Of a stretch of 64,000 nt of DNA, positions 34,097-41,859 are shown piece by piece. The stretch's first letter is position 1. The number at the start of each line of letters is the position of its first letter. The notes beneath the pieces were generated by a model. That model ran no database searches. It saw only the letters and a list, made by a program, of their open reading frames with translations, and had not been told where the DNA came from. Source of the stretch: Haemophilus_D parainfluenzae_AD (GTDB taxonomy: Bacteria > Pseudomonadota > Gammaproteobacteria > Enterobacterales > Pasteurellaceae); NCBI RefSeq assembly GCF_001679325.1, contig NZ_LZMX01000030.1; one strand, 5' to 3'. The position numbers and the translations under genes were made by a program.

Positions 34097-35545
34097 TTAG
34101 ACCGCACTTTGTACATAAATATATTTATCATTTTCTCTTATAAATTCAAAAAGATGTGTAATGCAATTCGGGGCATCTGAATTTTGGTGAGAGACAAATA
34201 AGAGTTGAGTTTTGCTATTATTTACCAATTGCTCAATAAAATGTTTCACTAGCTTGCGATTTAATCCATCAAGCCCTTGAAAAGGCTCATCTAAAATTAA
34301 AACAGGTGGATGCTTCACCATTGCTCGTGTAATTAAAAGCAAACGTTGCTGCCCCCAAGAAAGTGAACGAAATGGCGTTTTTGCTAAATGAGTAAGATTT
34401 AAACGAGCTAACCACTGCATGGCTTTCAAACGAATTGCCTCTGGTACTTGTTGATAAATCCCAATACTGTCAAAAAAGCCTGAAATGATCACATCTAGCA
34501 CGGAACAATTTACACGATAATCTAAATGTAGTTGGCTACTTACGTAACCAATCTTTTGTTTAATGTCCCAAATGGTTTCGCCTGAACCACGTTGTTTACC
34601 AAAGATGACCACATGATTCGCAAAGGCTTGCGGATGATCACCTGTAATTAAAGAAAGTAAGGTAGATTTCCCTGCACCATTTGGTCCTTTAATCCACCAA
34701 TTTTCACGAGGCTTAACAACCCAGTTTAAATGATCCAAAATGACTTTATCGCCATACTGGACAGTGACATTTTTAAGCTCAAAGTGCGGTTGGTTTTCAG
34801 GCAATTTTAGTAATGCTGAGGCAGGCTCAGGCAACGCAACATCAACAGACTGCTCTGCATACACTAATTGTTGATAAATACTTTGTTGCTCAATGGATTG
34901 GCGTTCACCTTCTAGTACCAATTCCAAATTTTCCAACATTGCTAAATGAGTCGCTTCAGCAGGAATATCAGCCAGACGATTAACAATTAGAACGATTGCA
35001 CATTCTTTTTTTAGTTCTTTCAACATCGCCATCCAATCTTGCACTGATTGCTGATCTAGCCCTTCAAAAGGCTCATCTAAAATTAATAAATCAGGCTTTT
35101 GCAATAATGTTTGTGCCAATAAGACTTTTCGTGTTTCCCCAGTGGAAAGTTTGATAAAGAAACGATCTAAGAGATAAGTAATCCCTAATTTTTCTGCAAT
35201 TTGTTCACAAAAACTGATCTCAGAGCTGCCATTTAAAATGGTTTCTCTTGCAGTTTTACCAAAAAAATCAGGATCGGTATCATCATTATTTAAGTTTTTT
35301 AATGTCGCTTCAAGAATTTCTCGTTGTTTTTCAAAAGAAAAGGATTGAACACGTTTGAAAGTATTACGATACTCCCCTTCCTGTAAAAGCAATTTATGTT
35401 GCAAAGCTAACGCAAACGCTGATTTCCCACTCCCATTACTGCCTACTACAACCCAATATTGTTGTGACTTAATCGCAAAGTGCGGTAAATTTAAGGTCTG
35501 TTTTTGATAAAGCTCAAATTTTGCTTGCTGAATTAAAAGCGTCAT
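34097..35545 (-). CDS. modF: ModF-type tandem ABC ATPase
   Basis: Cytoplasmic protein with two ABC ATPase domains and no membrane region. Domain 1: Walker A GSNGSGKSA (about 34-42), STGETRK signature, LLILDEPFEGLD. Domain 2: GPNGAGKST, LSWGQQRLLLI signature, VLILDEPFQGLD. The stretches GSGETIWDIKQKIGYVSSQLHLDYRV and LLFVSHQNSDAP match E. coli ModF closely. Its role in molybdate metabolism is inferred by family and not proven. It lies about 18 kb from modABC, near qmcA and sstT. Confidence 0.9.
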   Translation of the reverse strand: MTLLIQQAKFELYQKQTLNLPHFAIKSQQYWVVVGSNGSGKSAFALALQHKLLLQEGEYRNTFKRVQSFSFEKQREILEATLKNLNNDDTDPDFFGKTARETILNGSSEISFCEQIAEKLGITYLLDRFFIKLSTGETRKVLLAQTLLQKPDLLILDEPFEGLDQQSVQDWMAMLKELKKECAIVLIVNRLADIPAEATHLAMLENLELVLEGERQSIEQQSIYQQLVYAEQSVDVALPEPASALLKLPENQPHFELKNVTVQYGDKVILDHLNWVVKPRENWWIKGPNGAGKSTLLSLITGDHPQAFANHVVIFGKQRGSGETIWDIKQKIGYVSSQLHLDYRVNCSVLDVIISGFFDSIGIYQQVPEAIRLKAMQWLARLNLTHLAKTPFRSLSWGQQRLLLITRAMVKHPPVLILDEPFQGLDGLNRKLVKHFIEQLVNNSKTQLLFVSHQNSDAPNCITHLFEFIRENDKYIYVQSAV

Positions 35546-35555
35546 TCTCTTTCCT

Positions 35556-35587
35556 TTAAAAACAAAAGGCGAGCTATTGCCCGCCTT
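35556..35587 (-). terminator. Rho-independent terminator after sstT
   Basis: On the minus strand AAGGCGGGC / GCTCGCCTT form a stem followed by TTGTTTTT. Confidence 0.75.
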
Positions 35588-35602
35588 GTAAGATGAATTG
35601 AA

Positions 35603-36844
35603 TTAACCGTTTTTACGCTCTTCTTCAATACATACTGCCGCAGTAAATAGTACGTCAGTTGAAGAGTTAAGTGCTGTTTCTGTCGAGTCTTGTAAAATAC
35701 CAATCACAAAACCTACACCGATCATTTGAGCCGCGATATCATCAGTGATACCAAATAAGCTACAAGCTAATGGGATCAATAATAGTGAGCCACCAGCCAC
35801 ACCAGAAGCACCACATGCACAAAGCGCCGCAACAATACTTAATAATACAGCACTTACAAAAGATACTTCTATACCTAATGTATGAACAGCCGCTAACGTT
35901 AATACAGTAATGGTAATCGCTGCCCCCGCCATATTGATATTTGCACCTAATGGAATTGCCACTGAATAGGTTTCTTCATCAAGATTTAAGCGTTTTGCTA
36001 ATTCAATGTTTACAGGAATATTTGCCGCAGAACTACGTGTAAAGAATGCGGTTACACCACTTTCACGCACACAAGTCCAAACTAATGGATATGGGTTACG
36101 ACGGATTTTCCAATAAACGAGAATTGGATTAAGTACAAAAGCTGTAAATAACATTGTACCGATTAATACGAACAATAAGTGAACATATCCACCTAACGCA
36201 GATAACCCTTTGTCAGATAATGTTTCAGCCACTAAACCAAATACACCGAAAGGCGCAAATGAAATAATCACGTGAACAATTTTAGAAATACCTTCCGCAA
36301 AATCAAACACAACTTGTTTAGTTGCATCAGAGGCATGACGAAGGGCTAATCCTAAACCAATAGACCACGCCAACACACCAATAAAGTTGGCTTTGAAAAT
36401 TGCATTTAATGGGTTATCTACCACGTTCAATACTAAAGTCAGCATTACCTGGCCAACAGATTGAGGCGCAGAACTTGCATCTTCTTTTACTGCAAGTGCA
36501 ACATCTGATGGAAATGCCATACTTGCAATTACCGCAGCAACAGCGGCTAAGAAAGTCCCTACAAGATAAAGCACAATAATTTCTTTCATATTACTTTTTG
36601 AGCCGACTTTTTTATTCGCTAAGGCCGCCATAACAAGGAAGAAAATTAAAATTGGAGCAACTGCACGCAATGCTTTAACAAAAATTTGACCTAGCACACC
36701 AAAGCTAGATGCAAGATCAACCCCTGTTGAATTTTTTACACTCTCATTCACCAAGGCAACAAGGATCCCGAGTACTAAACCAACTGCAATTCGTTTTACC
36801 AAATTACCCTGGAACAGAAAATGAAATAAACGTGATGTATTCAT
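35603..36844 (-). CDS. sstT: Serine/threonine:Na+ symporter SstT
   Basis: Sodium-coupled uptake of serine and threonine across the inner membrane. Dicarboxylate/amino acid:cation symporter fold with eight to ten hydrophobic segments. SstT-specific stretches include LFHFLFQGNLVKRIAVGLVLGI at the N-terminus, TAFFTRSSAANIPVNIELAKRL, GANINMAGAAITITVLTLAAV and GVGFVIGILQDSTETALNSSTD. Length 413 aa (E. coli 414 aa). A 15-bp dyad lies just upstream of its start. Confidence 0.95.
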   Translation of the reverse strand: MNTSRLFHFLFQGNLVKRIAVGLVLGILVALVNESVKNSTGVDLASSFGVLGQIFVKALRAVAPILIFFLVMAALANKKVGSKSNMKEIIVLYLVGTFLAAVAAVIASMAFPSDVALAVKEDASSAPQSVGQVMLTLVLNVVDNPLNAIFKANFIGVLAWSIGLGLALRHASDATKQVVFDFAEGISKIVHVIISFAPFGVFGLVAETLSDKGLSALGGYVHLLFVLIGTMLFTAFVLNPILVYWKIRRNPYPLVWTCVRESGVTAFFTRSSAANIPVNIELAKRLNLDEETYSVAIPLGANINMAGAAITITVLTLAAVHTLGIEVSFVSAVLLSIVAALCACGASGVAGGSLLLIPLACSLFGITDDIAAQMIGVGFVIGILQDSTETALNSSTDVLFTAAVCIEEERKNG

Positions 36845-36876
36845 AATAATTTTAAATAAAGATTAAGTTGAACTTC

Positions 36877-36891
36877 GGATCGTTACGATCC
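36877..36891. promoter_or_regulatory. 15-bp dyad upstream of sstT
   Basis: GGATCGTTACGATCC, perfect 7-bp arms about a single central base, flanked by TTC and ACCGAA. It lies 33 bases before the sstT start. It could be an operator or a leader hairpin; the binding protein is unknown. Confidence 0.5.
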
Positions 36892-37033
36892 ACCGAATCC
36901 CGACAAAGATAGCTCAAATTTTATTTAAAAGAAAATTTTTTCTTTATTATTTTGTTAAAAAATTGAACTTTTTTAATAAGGAATGAATTTTTTCTAAAAT
37001 TTCCGTCTATAAAAAAATTTTTTCTATACCCTA

Positions 37034-37063
37034 TTGACATACTGTATCTAATAACAGTATATT
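37034..37063 (+). promoter_or_regulatory. SOS promoter: sigma-70 elements with a LexA box between them
   Basis: TTGACA (37034-37039), an 18-base spacer, TATATT (37058-37063). The spacer holds CTGTATCTAATAACAG (37042-37057), an exact CTGT-N8-ACAG LexA box. It drives the UmuD-like gene that starts at 37119. Confidence 0.9.
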
Positions 37064-37118
37064 AATACTGTATAAACAACCAATGATTAAAAACACACAA
37101 ACTAAAAAGGAACACTAG

Positions 37119-37568
37119 ATGATGAACTACGCAAATACAGTTGCACAACATGATACGACGTTTTCTTATCATCCTATGCCATTTTTCAATGATGTTGAGA
37201 ATAAATCAACATTTAATAAAAAATTAGATCTCAACCTTTATTGCATCAAACGTCCACAGCAAACTTGTTTTATTCGTGTTACCAATCCAAATATGCTTGC
37301 TTGGGGGATTGAAATGGGTGATATGTTAGTTGTTGAAAAAAATGACAGCCTTTTCATTGGGGATCTTATCGTCTTAGAAAAACAAGACGAGTTCCATATT
37401 TATGAATTTGCCGGCGTAAGTGATAATGAATTTGTATTCATGGCATTAGATTCTAAAGTGGAAAACATTAAAACAACGCAATGGACAAACTTACCATTAG
37501 TTGGCACTGTGACGAATACCATCCATCAAATGAAACCAAGAAGAGACTTAATGAAATTTGCGGCTTAA
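37119..37568 (+). CDS. UmuD/LexA-fold (S24) protein lacking the Ser-Lys catalytic dyad
   Basis: Related to the UmuD C-terminal domain: FIRVTNPNMLAWGIEMGDMLVV (51-72) aligns with the UmuD segment around its catalytic SGDSM, and FHIYEF (92-97) aligns with the segment around its catalytic lysine. The serine position is Asn58 and the lysine position is Tyr95. No Cys-Gly or Ala-Gly cleavage site is apparent in the N-terminal arm. The protein therefore probably cannot self-cleave. Length 149 aa is near UmuD (139 aa). AAAAGGA precedes the first ATG. It is under a LexA box, so SOS-induced, and no umuC follows: the next gene is convergent. Confidence 0.85.
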   Translation: MMNYANTVAQHDTTFSYHPMPFFNDVENKSTFNKKLDLNLYCIKRPQQTCFIRVTNPNMLAWGIEMGDMLVVEKNDSLFIGDLIVLEKQDEFHIYEFAGVSDNEFVFMALDSKVENIKTTQWTNLPLVGTVTNTIHQMKPRRDLMKFAA

Positions 37569-37595
37569 GCCAAACATCAAATAATCTAAACAAAG

Positions 37596-37627
37596 AAAAA
37601 GTGCGATTAAAATTAACCGCACTTTTT
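37596..37627. terminator. Bidirectional terminator between the UmuD-like gene and mepS
   Basis: AAAAAGTGCG / CGCACTTTTT form a 10-bp stem with A- and T-runs on either side; the left arm is an uptake signal with one changed base. Confidence 0.85.
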
Positions 37628-37646
37628 GTTAAAATAAAAATTGTAA

Positions 37647-38198
37647 TTACATCACACGACGAGATTGTGTGTAGGTTCTTGCCCAGTAATCTTCATCTAA
37701 TGAACTAATGGTTACACCTTGACTTGAACTTGCATGCATAAATTGGTTATTACCAATATAAACACCTACATGGTTATTTCGACGGAAGAATACTAAATCG
37801 CCTTTACGCAATTCATTCTTTTGGATTTGACGACCTAAATAACGCTGTTCTGAAGTTGAACGAGGCAGTTCCATACCGTAAGCATCAAGGAAAGCTGTTT
37901 GCATAAATGCAGAGCAATCAATACCACGTTTTGTAGTTCCTCCCATTCTATAACGTGTTCCCACCCATTCATTATAAACTTGAGAAAGTGCTTTATCACC
38001 AATTAAACCGGATTTAGGACGGTTTGTTCTTAATTTAGAATGAATTTCACTTTTTTTTCCATCTAAACCAGCAATCAATCCCGCTAACTCGGCATCATCA
38101 CTTTCAGCAATAACACCGTTTTGAGCCTGCCTAGGGCTATTAGAGCAGGCCGTTGTCAACACGGCCAAACCTACAATAATCAAAATCTTCTTTAACAT
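37647..38198 (-). CDS. mepS: NlpC/P60 lipoprotein, MepS (Spr)-like murein DD-endopeptidase
   Basis: Outer-membrane lipoprotein that cleaves D-Ala-mDAP peptide crosslinks to allow wall growth. The lipoprotein signal MLKKILIIVGLAVLTTAC gives a start at ATG 38198 (183 aa); longer frames add an unrelated hydrophobic stretch. Catalytic Cys is in GTTKRGIDCSAFMQTAF, the His in RNNHVGVYIGN, and the second His in FMHASSSQG, closely like E. coli MepS. The C-terminal SLDEDYWARTYTQSRRVM also matches. NlpC is the nearest alternative. Confidence 0.88.
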   Translation of the reverse strand: MLKKILIIVGLAVLTTACSNSPRQAQNGVIAESDDAELAGLIAGLDGKKSEIHSKLRTNRPKSGLIGDKALSQVYNEWVGTRYRMGGTTKRGIDCSAFMQTAFLDAYGMELPRSTSEQRYLGRQIQKNELRKGDLVFFRRNNHVGVYIGNNQFMHASSSQGVTISSLDEDYWARTYTQSRRVM

Positions 38199-38308
38199 AG
38201 CCTTTAAATAATAAAATAATATAAAACAAAATTGGTCGAATTCTATCAGAAAGCTATTATCTGCGCCAGTTCTTATTGAATTTTTATGCAATTTTGTGAG
38301 CGAGATCT

Positions 38309-38343
38309 CAAAAAAATAAGGGCTGCTAAATAAGCAACCCTTA
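38309..38343 (-). terminator. Rho-independent terminator after lpdA
   Basis: TAAGGGCTGCT / AGCAACCCTTA stem followed on the minus strand by a run of seven T. Confidence 0.85.
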
Positions 38344-38359
38344 AAAAGATTAAAATTGA

Positions 38360-39784
38360 TTATTTTTTCTTCGCTTTTGCATTTGGAAGATCGGTAATTG
38401 AACCTTCAAATACTTCAGCCGCAAGACCAACAGATTCATGAAGTGTTGGGTGAGCATGGATAGTCAATGCAATATCTTCCGCATCACAACCCATTTCAAT
38501 GGCCAGACCAATTTCACCTAATAATTCACCCCCGTTAGCCCCCACGATAGCCCCACCAAGTATACGGTGAGTATCTTTATCGAAGATCAATTTAGTCATA
38601 CCTTCAGCACATTCTGAAGCAATCGCACGACCTGAAGCAGCCCATGGGAATTTAGCGACTTCGTAGTTTAAGCCTTCTTGTTTACATTCTTTCTCAGTTT
38701 TACCAACCCAAGCCACTTCTGGTTCAGTATAAGCAATAGAAGGAATGACTTTTGGATCGAAGTAATGTTTTTGTCCTGCAATCACTTCTGCCGCAACGTG
38801 ACCTTCGTGAACACCTTTGTGAGCTAACATTGGTTGACCAACGATATCACCGATTGCGAAGATATGAGGCACATTAGTACGCATTTGTTTATCAACATGA
38901 ATGAAACCACGCTCATCCACTTCAACACCTGCTTTACCAGCATCGATCAATTTACCATTTGGTGTACGACCGATTGCAACTAATACTGCATCATAACGTT
39001 TAGTATCGTTGCATGCCTTACCTTCCATTGAAACATAGATACCATCATCTTTTGCTTCAACTGCAGTCACTTTAGTTTCAAGCATTAACTTGAATTTTTT
39101 CTCAACTTGTTTGGTATAAATACCTACCACATCTTTATCTGCCGCAGGAATTACTTGGTCAAACATTTCAACCACTTCAACTTCAGAACCTAATGCATCA
39201 TATACGGTACCCATCTCTAAACCGATGATACCACCGCCCATGATTAACAGTTTTTTCGGAACTTCTTTTAATTTAAGTGCATCCGTTGAATCCCACACGC
39301 GTGGATCTTCATGTGGAATAAATGGTAATTGAATTGGACGAGAACCTGCTGCAATAATTGCATTATCGAATTTAATTGTAGTTGGTTTACCATCACGATC
39401 ACGAGCCACTAATGTATGTGGATCGGTAAACGCCGCTAAACCTTCAACAACGGTCACTTTACGTTGTTTAGCCATGCCTGCCAGACCACCGGTTAATTTT
39501 GCCACAACCGCTTCTTTACCGGCACGCACTTCATCTAAATCAATGCGAGGCTCTGCGAAATACACACCATTTTTGCTTGCGTGTTTTGCTTCTTCAATTA
39601 CTTTAGCAACGTGAAGTAATGCTTTAGAAGGGATACAACCTACGTTTAAACATACCCCACCTAATGTTGAATAACGTTCAACAAGTACTGTTTCTAAACC
39701 TAAGTCCGCACAACGGAATGCCGCTGAATAACCTGCAGGACCAGCACCAAGTACCACAACTTGGGTTTTAATTTCTTTACTCAT
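38360..39784 (-). CDS. lpdA: Dihydrolipoamide dehydrogenase (E3) LpdA
   Basis: FAD enzyme reoxidising the lipoyl groups of pyruvate (and 2-oxoglutarate) dehydrogenase with NAD. FAD loop VVLGAGPAGYSAAFRC (about 10-25), redox pair C45-C50 in GGVCLNVGCIPSK, NAD loop MGGGIIGLEMGTV, FAIGDIVGQPMLAHK, and the active-site HAHPTLHE. Length 474 aa equals the E. coli enzyme. Last gene of aceE-aceF-lpdA, after a strong intercistronic hairpin. Confidence 0.97.
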   Translation of the reverse strand: MSKEIKTQVVVLGAGPAGYSAAFRCADLGLETVLVERYSTLGGVCLNVGCIPSKALLHVAKVIEEAKHASKNGVYFAEPRIDLDEVRAGKEAVVAKLTGGLAGMAKQRKVTVVEGLAAFTDPHTLVARDRDGKPTTIKFDNAIIAAGSRPIQLPFIPHEDPRVWDSTDALKLKEVPKKLLIMGGGIIGLEMGTVYDALGSEVEVVEMFDQVIPAADKDVVGIYTKQVEKKFKLMLETKVTAVEAKDDGIYVSMEGKACNDTKRYDAVLVAIGRTPNGKLIDAGKAGVEVDERGFIHVDKQMRTNVPHIFAIGDIVGQPMLAHKGVHEGHVAAEVIAGQKHYFDPKVIPSIAYTEPEVAWVGKTEKECKQEGLNYEVAKFPWAASGRAIASECAEGMTKLIFDKDTHRILGGAIVGANGGELLGEIGLAIEMGCDAEDIALTIHAHPTLHESVGLAAEVFEGSITDLPNAKAKKK

Positions 39785-39837
39785 TTTTACCTCGTAAAAA
39801 CGTTCAAATTTTTGAACCGCACTTTGCGATCCTTTCT

Positions 39838-39869
39838 GTAAGATGTGAGCCTAATCACTCACATCTTAC
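39838..39869 (-). other. Strong intercistronic hairpin between aceF and lpdA
   Basis: Perfect 12-bp stem GTAAGATGTGAG / CTCACATCTTAC with an 8-base loop and no T-run on the minus strand. It is likely an mRNA processing or stability element within the operon. Confidence 0.7.
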
Positions 39870-39877
39870 CGCGTTAA

Positions 39878-41770
39878 TTACATCACTAAGCGACGTAAGT
39901 CAGCTAATACGCCATTGATATAGCTTAAGAAACGAGCACCATCAGCACCATCGATCACACGGTGGTCGAAAGATAATGATAATGGAAGCATTAAGCGTGG
40001 CTCAAATTCTTTGCCATTCCAAACCGGTTGCATTTCTGATTTAGACACACCTAAAATTGCCACTTCAGGTGCATTTACGATTGGTGTAAAGTGAGTTGTA
40101 CCAATACCCCCTAAGCTTGAAATAGTGAAACAACCACCTTGCATATCAGAACCTGAAAGTTTACCGTCACGTGCTTTTTTGGAGACTTCCATTAATTCAC
40201 GAGAGAGTTCGATAATACCTTTTTTGTTCACGTTTTTAAATACAGGTACAACGAGACCGTTTGGTGTATCTACCGCTACGCCAATGTTGATGTATTTTTT
40301 AAGTGTTAATTTTTGTCCGTCTTCAGAGATAGAGCTGTTGAAACGTGGGAACGCTTCTAATGCTTTCGCTACCGCTTTCATAATGAACACAACCGGTGTA
40401 ATTTTCACATCCAATTTTTGTTTTTCAACAATCTTGTTCTGTTCTTTACGGAATGCTTCTAAATCAGTGATATCTGTGCGATCGAAATGAGTAACATGTG
40501 GAATCATTACCCAGTTACGATGTAAGTTCGCACCAGAGATTTTGTTGATACGGCTTAATTCAACTTCTTCTACTTCACCAAATTTGCTGAAGTCAACTTT
40601 CGGCCATGGTAATAAACCTAAGCCTGCGCCGTTTGCCACACCATTACCCGCCGCTGCAGAAGATACAGTGCCAGTTTCAAACGCTTTAACAGCGGTTTTC
40701 ACGTAAGCTTGGATATCTTCTTTCATAACACGACCTTTACGACCCGTACCTTTTACACGATCAAGGTTAATACCGTATTCACGCGCTAAACGACGAATCA
40801 CCGGTGTTGCATGTGCATAGCCTGCGCTTGCTACAACTTGTTCTTGGCTTAAACCAGATACATTACCTGATTGTGCTGCTGGCGCTGCTGCAGGTGCCGC
40901 TTGAGGAGCAGGAGCTGCTGCCGCTGGAGCCGCTGCAGGAGCAGGTGCTGCACCCGCAACTTCAAATTTCATAATTAATGAACCAGTTGAAACTTTATCA
41001 CCTGATTTCACTAAAATTTCTTTTACCACACCTGCAAATGGAGCTGGCACTTCCATTGAGGCTTTATCGCCTTCAACGGTGATTAAAGATTGCTCTTCAG
41101 AAACGCTGTCACCAACGGCAACCATGATTTCAGTTACGTTTACTTCATCACCACCAATATCTGGTACATTCACTTCTTTAATGGCTGAAGCTGTTGGTGC
41201 TGCTGCAGGTGCTGCAGCCTGTTGAACTGGCACTGCGGCTGGTGCTGCACCCGCCACTTCAAATTTCATGATCAATTTGCCAGTAACAACTTTATCGCCC
41301 ACGTTGATTAAAATTTCTTTTACCACGCCAGCAACTGGAGCAGGTACTTCCATTGACGCTTTATCACCTTCAACATTGATGATTGATTGGTCAACTTCAA
41401 CGGTATCACCTACTTTCACCATGATATCAGTCACGTTTACTTCGTCTGAACCGATATCGGGTACATTGACTTCAACGACACTTGCAGCTGCTGGTGCGGC
41501 TGCCGGCGCAGGTGCTGCTGGAGCAGGCGCTGCCGCATCTGCTGACTCTAAAACAAGCATTGGTGTGCCAGTTGTGACTTTATCACCCACCTTTACTAAT
41601 ACTTCTTTTACCACACCGGCTTCTGGTGCAGGGACTTCCATTGAAGCTTTATCACCTTCAACATTAATAATACTTTGATCAGCGGTAATGGTATCACCTG
41701 CTTTAACCATCACTTCTGTTACGGTAACTTCATCACTACCGATATCAGGAATTTGAATTTGTTTTGACAT
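39878..41770 (-). CDS. aceF: Dihydrolipoamide acetyltransferase (E2) AceF with three lipoyl domains
   Basis: Core of the pyruvate dehydrogenase complex, moving acetyl groups to CoA. Three lipoyl domains with lipoylated lysines at 41, 137 and 236 (each in VEGDKASMEVPAP), joined by Ala/Pro-rich linkers. Then the peripheral subunit-binding domain (about 315-360, ATPVIRRLAREYGINLDRVKGTGRKGRV) and the catalytic domain ending with DHRVIDG (His603). Length 630 aa equals E. coli AceF. The near-identical lipoyl units make this a recombination-prone gene. Confidence 0.97.
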   Translation of the reverse strand: MSKQIQIPDIGSDEVTVTEVMVKAGDTITADQSIINVEGDKASMEVPAPEAGVVKEVLVKVGDKVTTGTPMLVLESADAAAPAPAAPAPAAAPAAASVVEVNVPDIGSDEVNVTDIMVKVGDTVEVDQSIINVEGDKASMEVPAPVAGVVKEILINVGDKVVTGKLIMKFEVAGAAPAAVPVQQAAAPAAAPTASAIKEVNVPDIGGDEVNVTEIMVAVGDSVSEEQSLITVEGDKASMEVPAPFAGVVKEILVKSGDKVSTGSLIMKFEVAGAAPAPAAAPAAAAPAPQAAPAAAPAAQSGNVSGLSQEQVVASAGYAHATPVIRRLAREYGINLDRVKGTGRKGRVMKEDIQAYVKTAVKAFETGTVSSAAAGNGVANGAGLGLLPWPKVDFSKFGEVEEVELSRINKISGANLHRNWVMIPHVTHFDRTDITDLEAFRKEQNKIVEKQKLDVKITPVVFIMKAVAKALEAFPRFNSSISEDGQKLTLKKYINIGVAVDTPNGLVVPVFKNVNKKGIIELSRELMEVSKKARDGKLSGSDMQGGCFTISSLGGIGTTHFTPIVNAPEVAILGVSKSEMQPVWNGKEFEPRLMLPLSLSFDHRVIDGADGARFLSYINGVLADLRRLVM

Positions 41771-41825
41771 GTTATCTTACCTTTAAAAAACGCAGTTAAA
41801 ATCAACCGCACTTTATTTGTAAATG

Positions 41826-41851
41826 ATCCTGTGCGTTTTAGCGCACAGGAT
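41826..41851. other. Intercistronic hairpin between aceE and aceF
   Basis: ATCCTGTGCG / CGCACAGGAT, 10-bp stem and 6-base loop, just past the aceE stop. The T-run lies on the plus-strand side only, so for the operon mRNA it is a stem without a terminator tail. Confidence 0.65.
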
Positions 41852-41859
41852 ATTTTTTA

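Noticed and set aside
38199..38291. N-terminal extension of the MepS-like gene
   Set aside because: The extension would place a second hydrophobic stretch before a perfect lipoprotein signal that begins at ATG 38198.
40880..41560. Ala/Pro-rich repeats in aceF as a possible assembly artefact
   Set aside because: Three lipoyl domains with such linkers and the 630-aa length match the E. coli protein.
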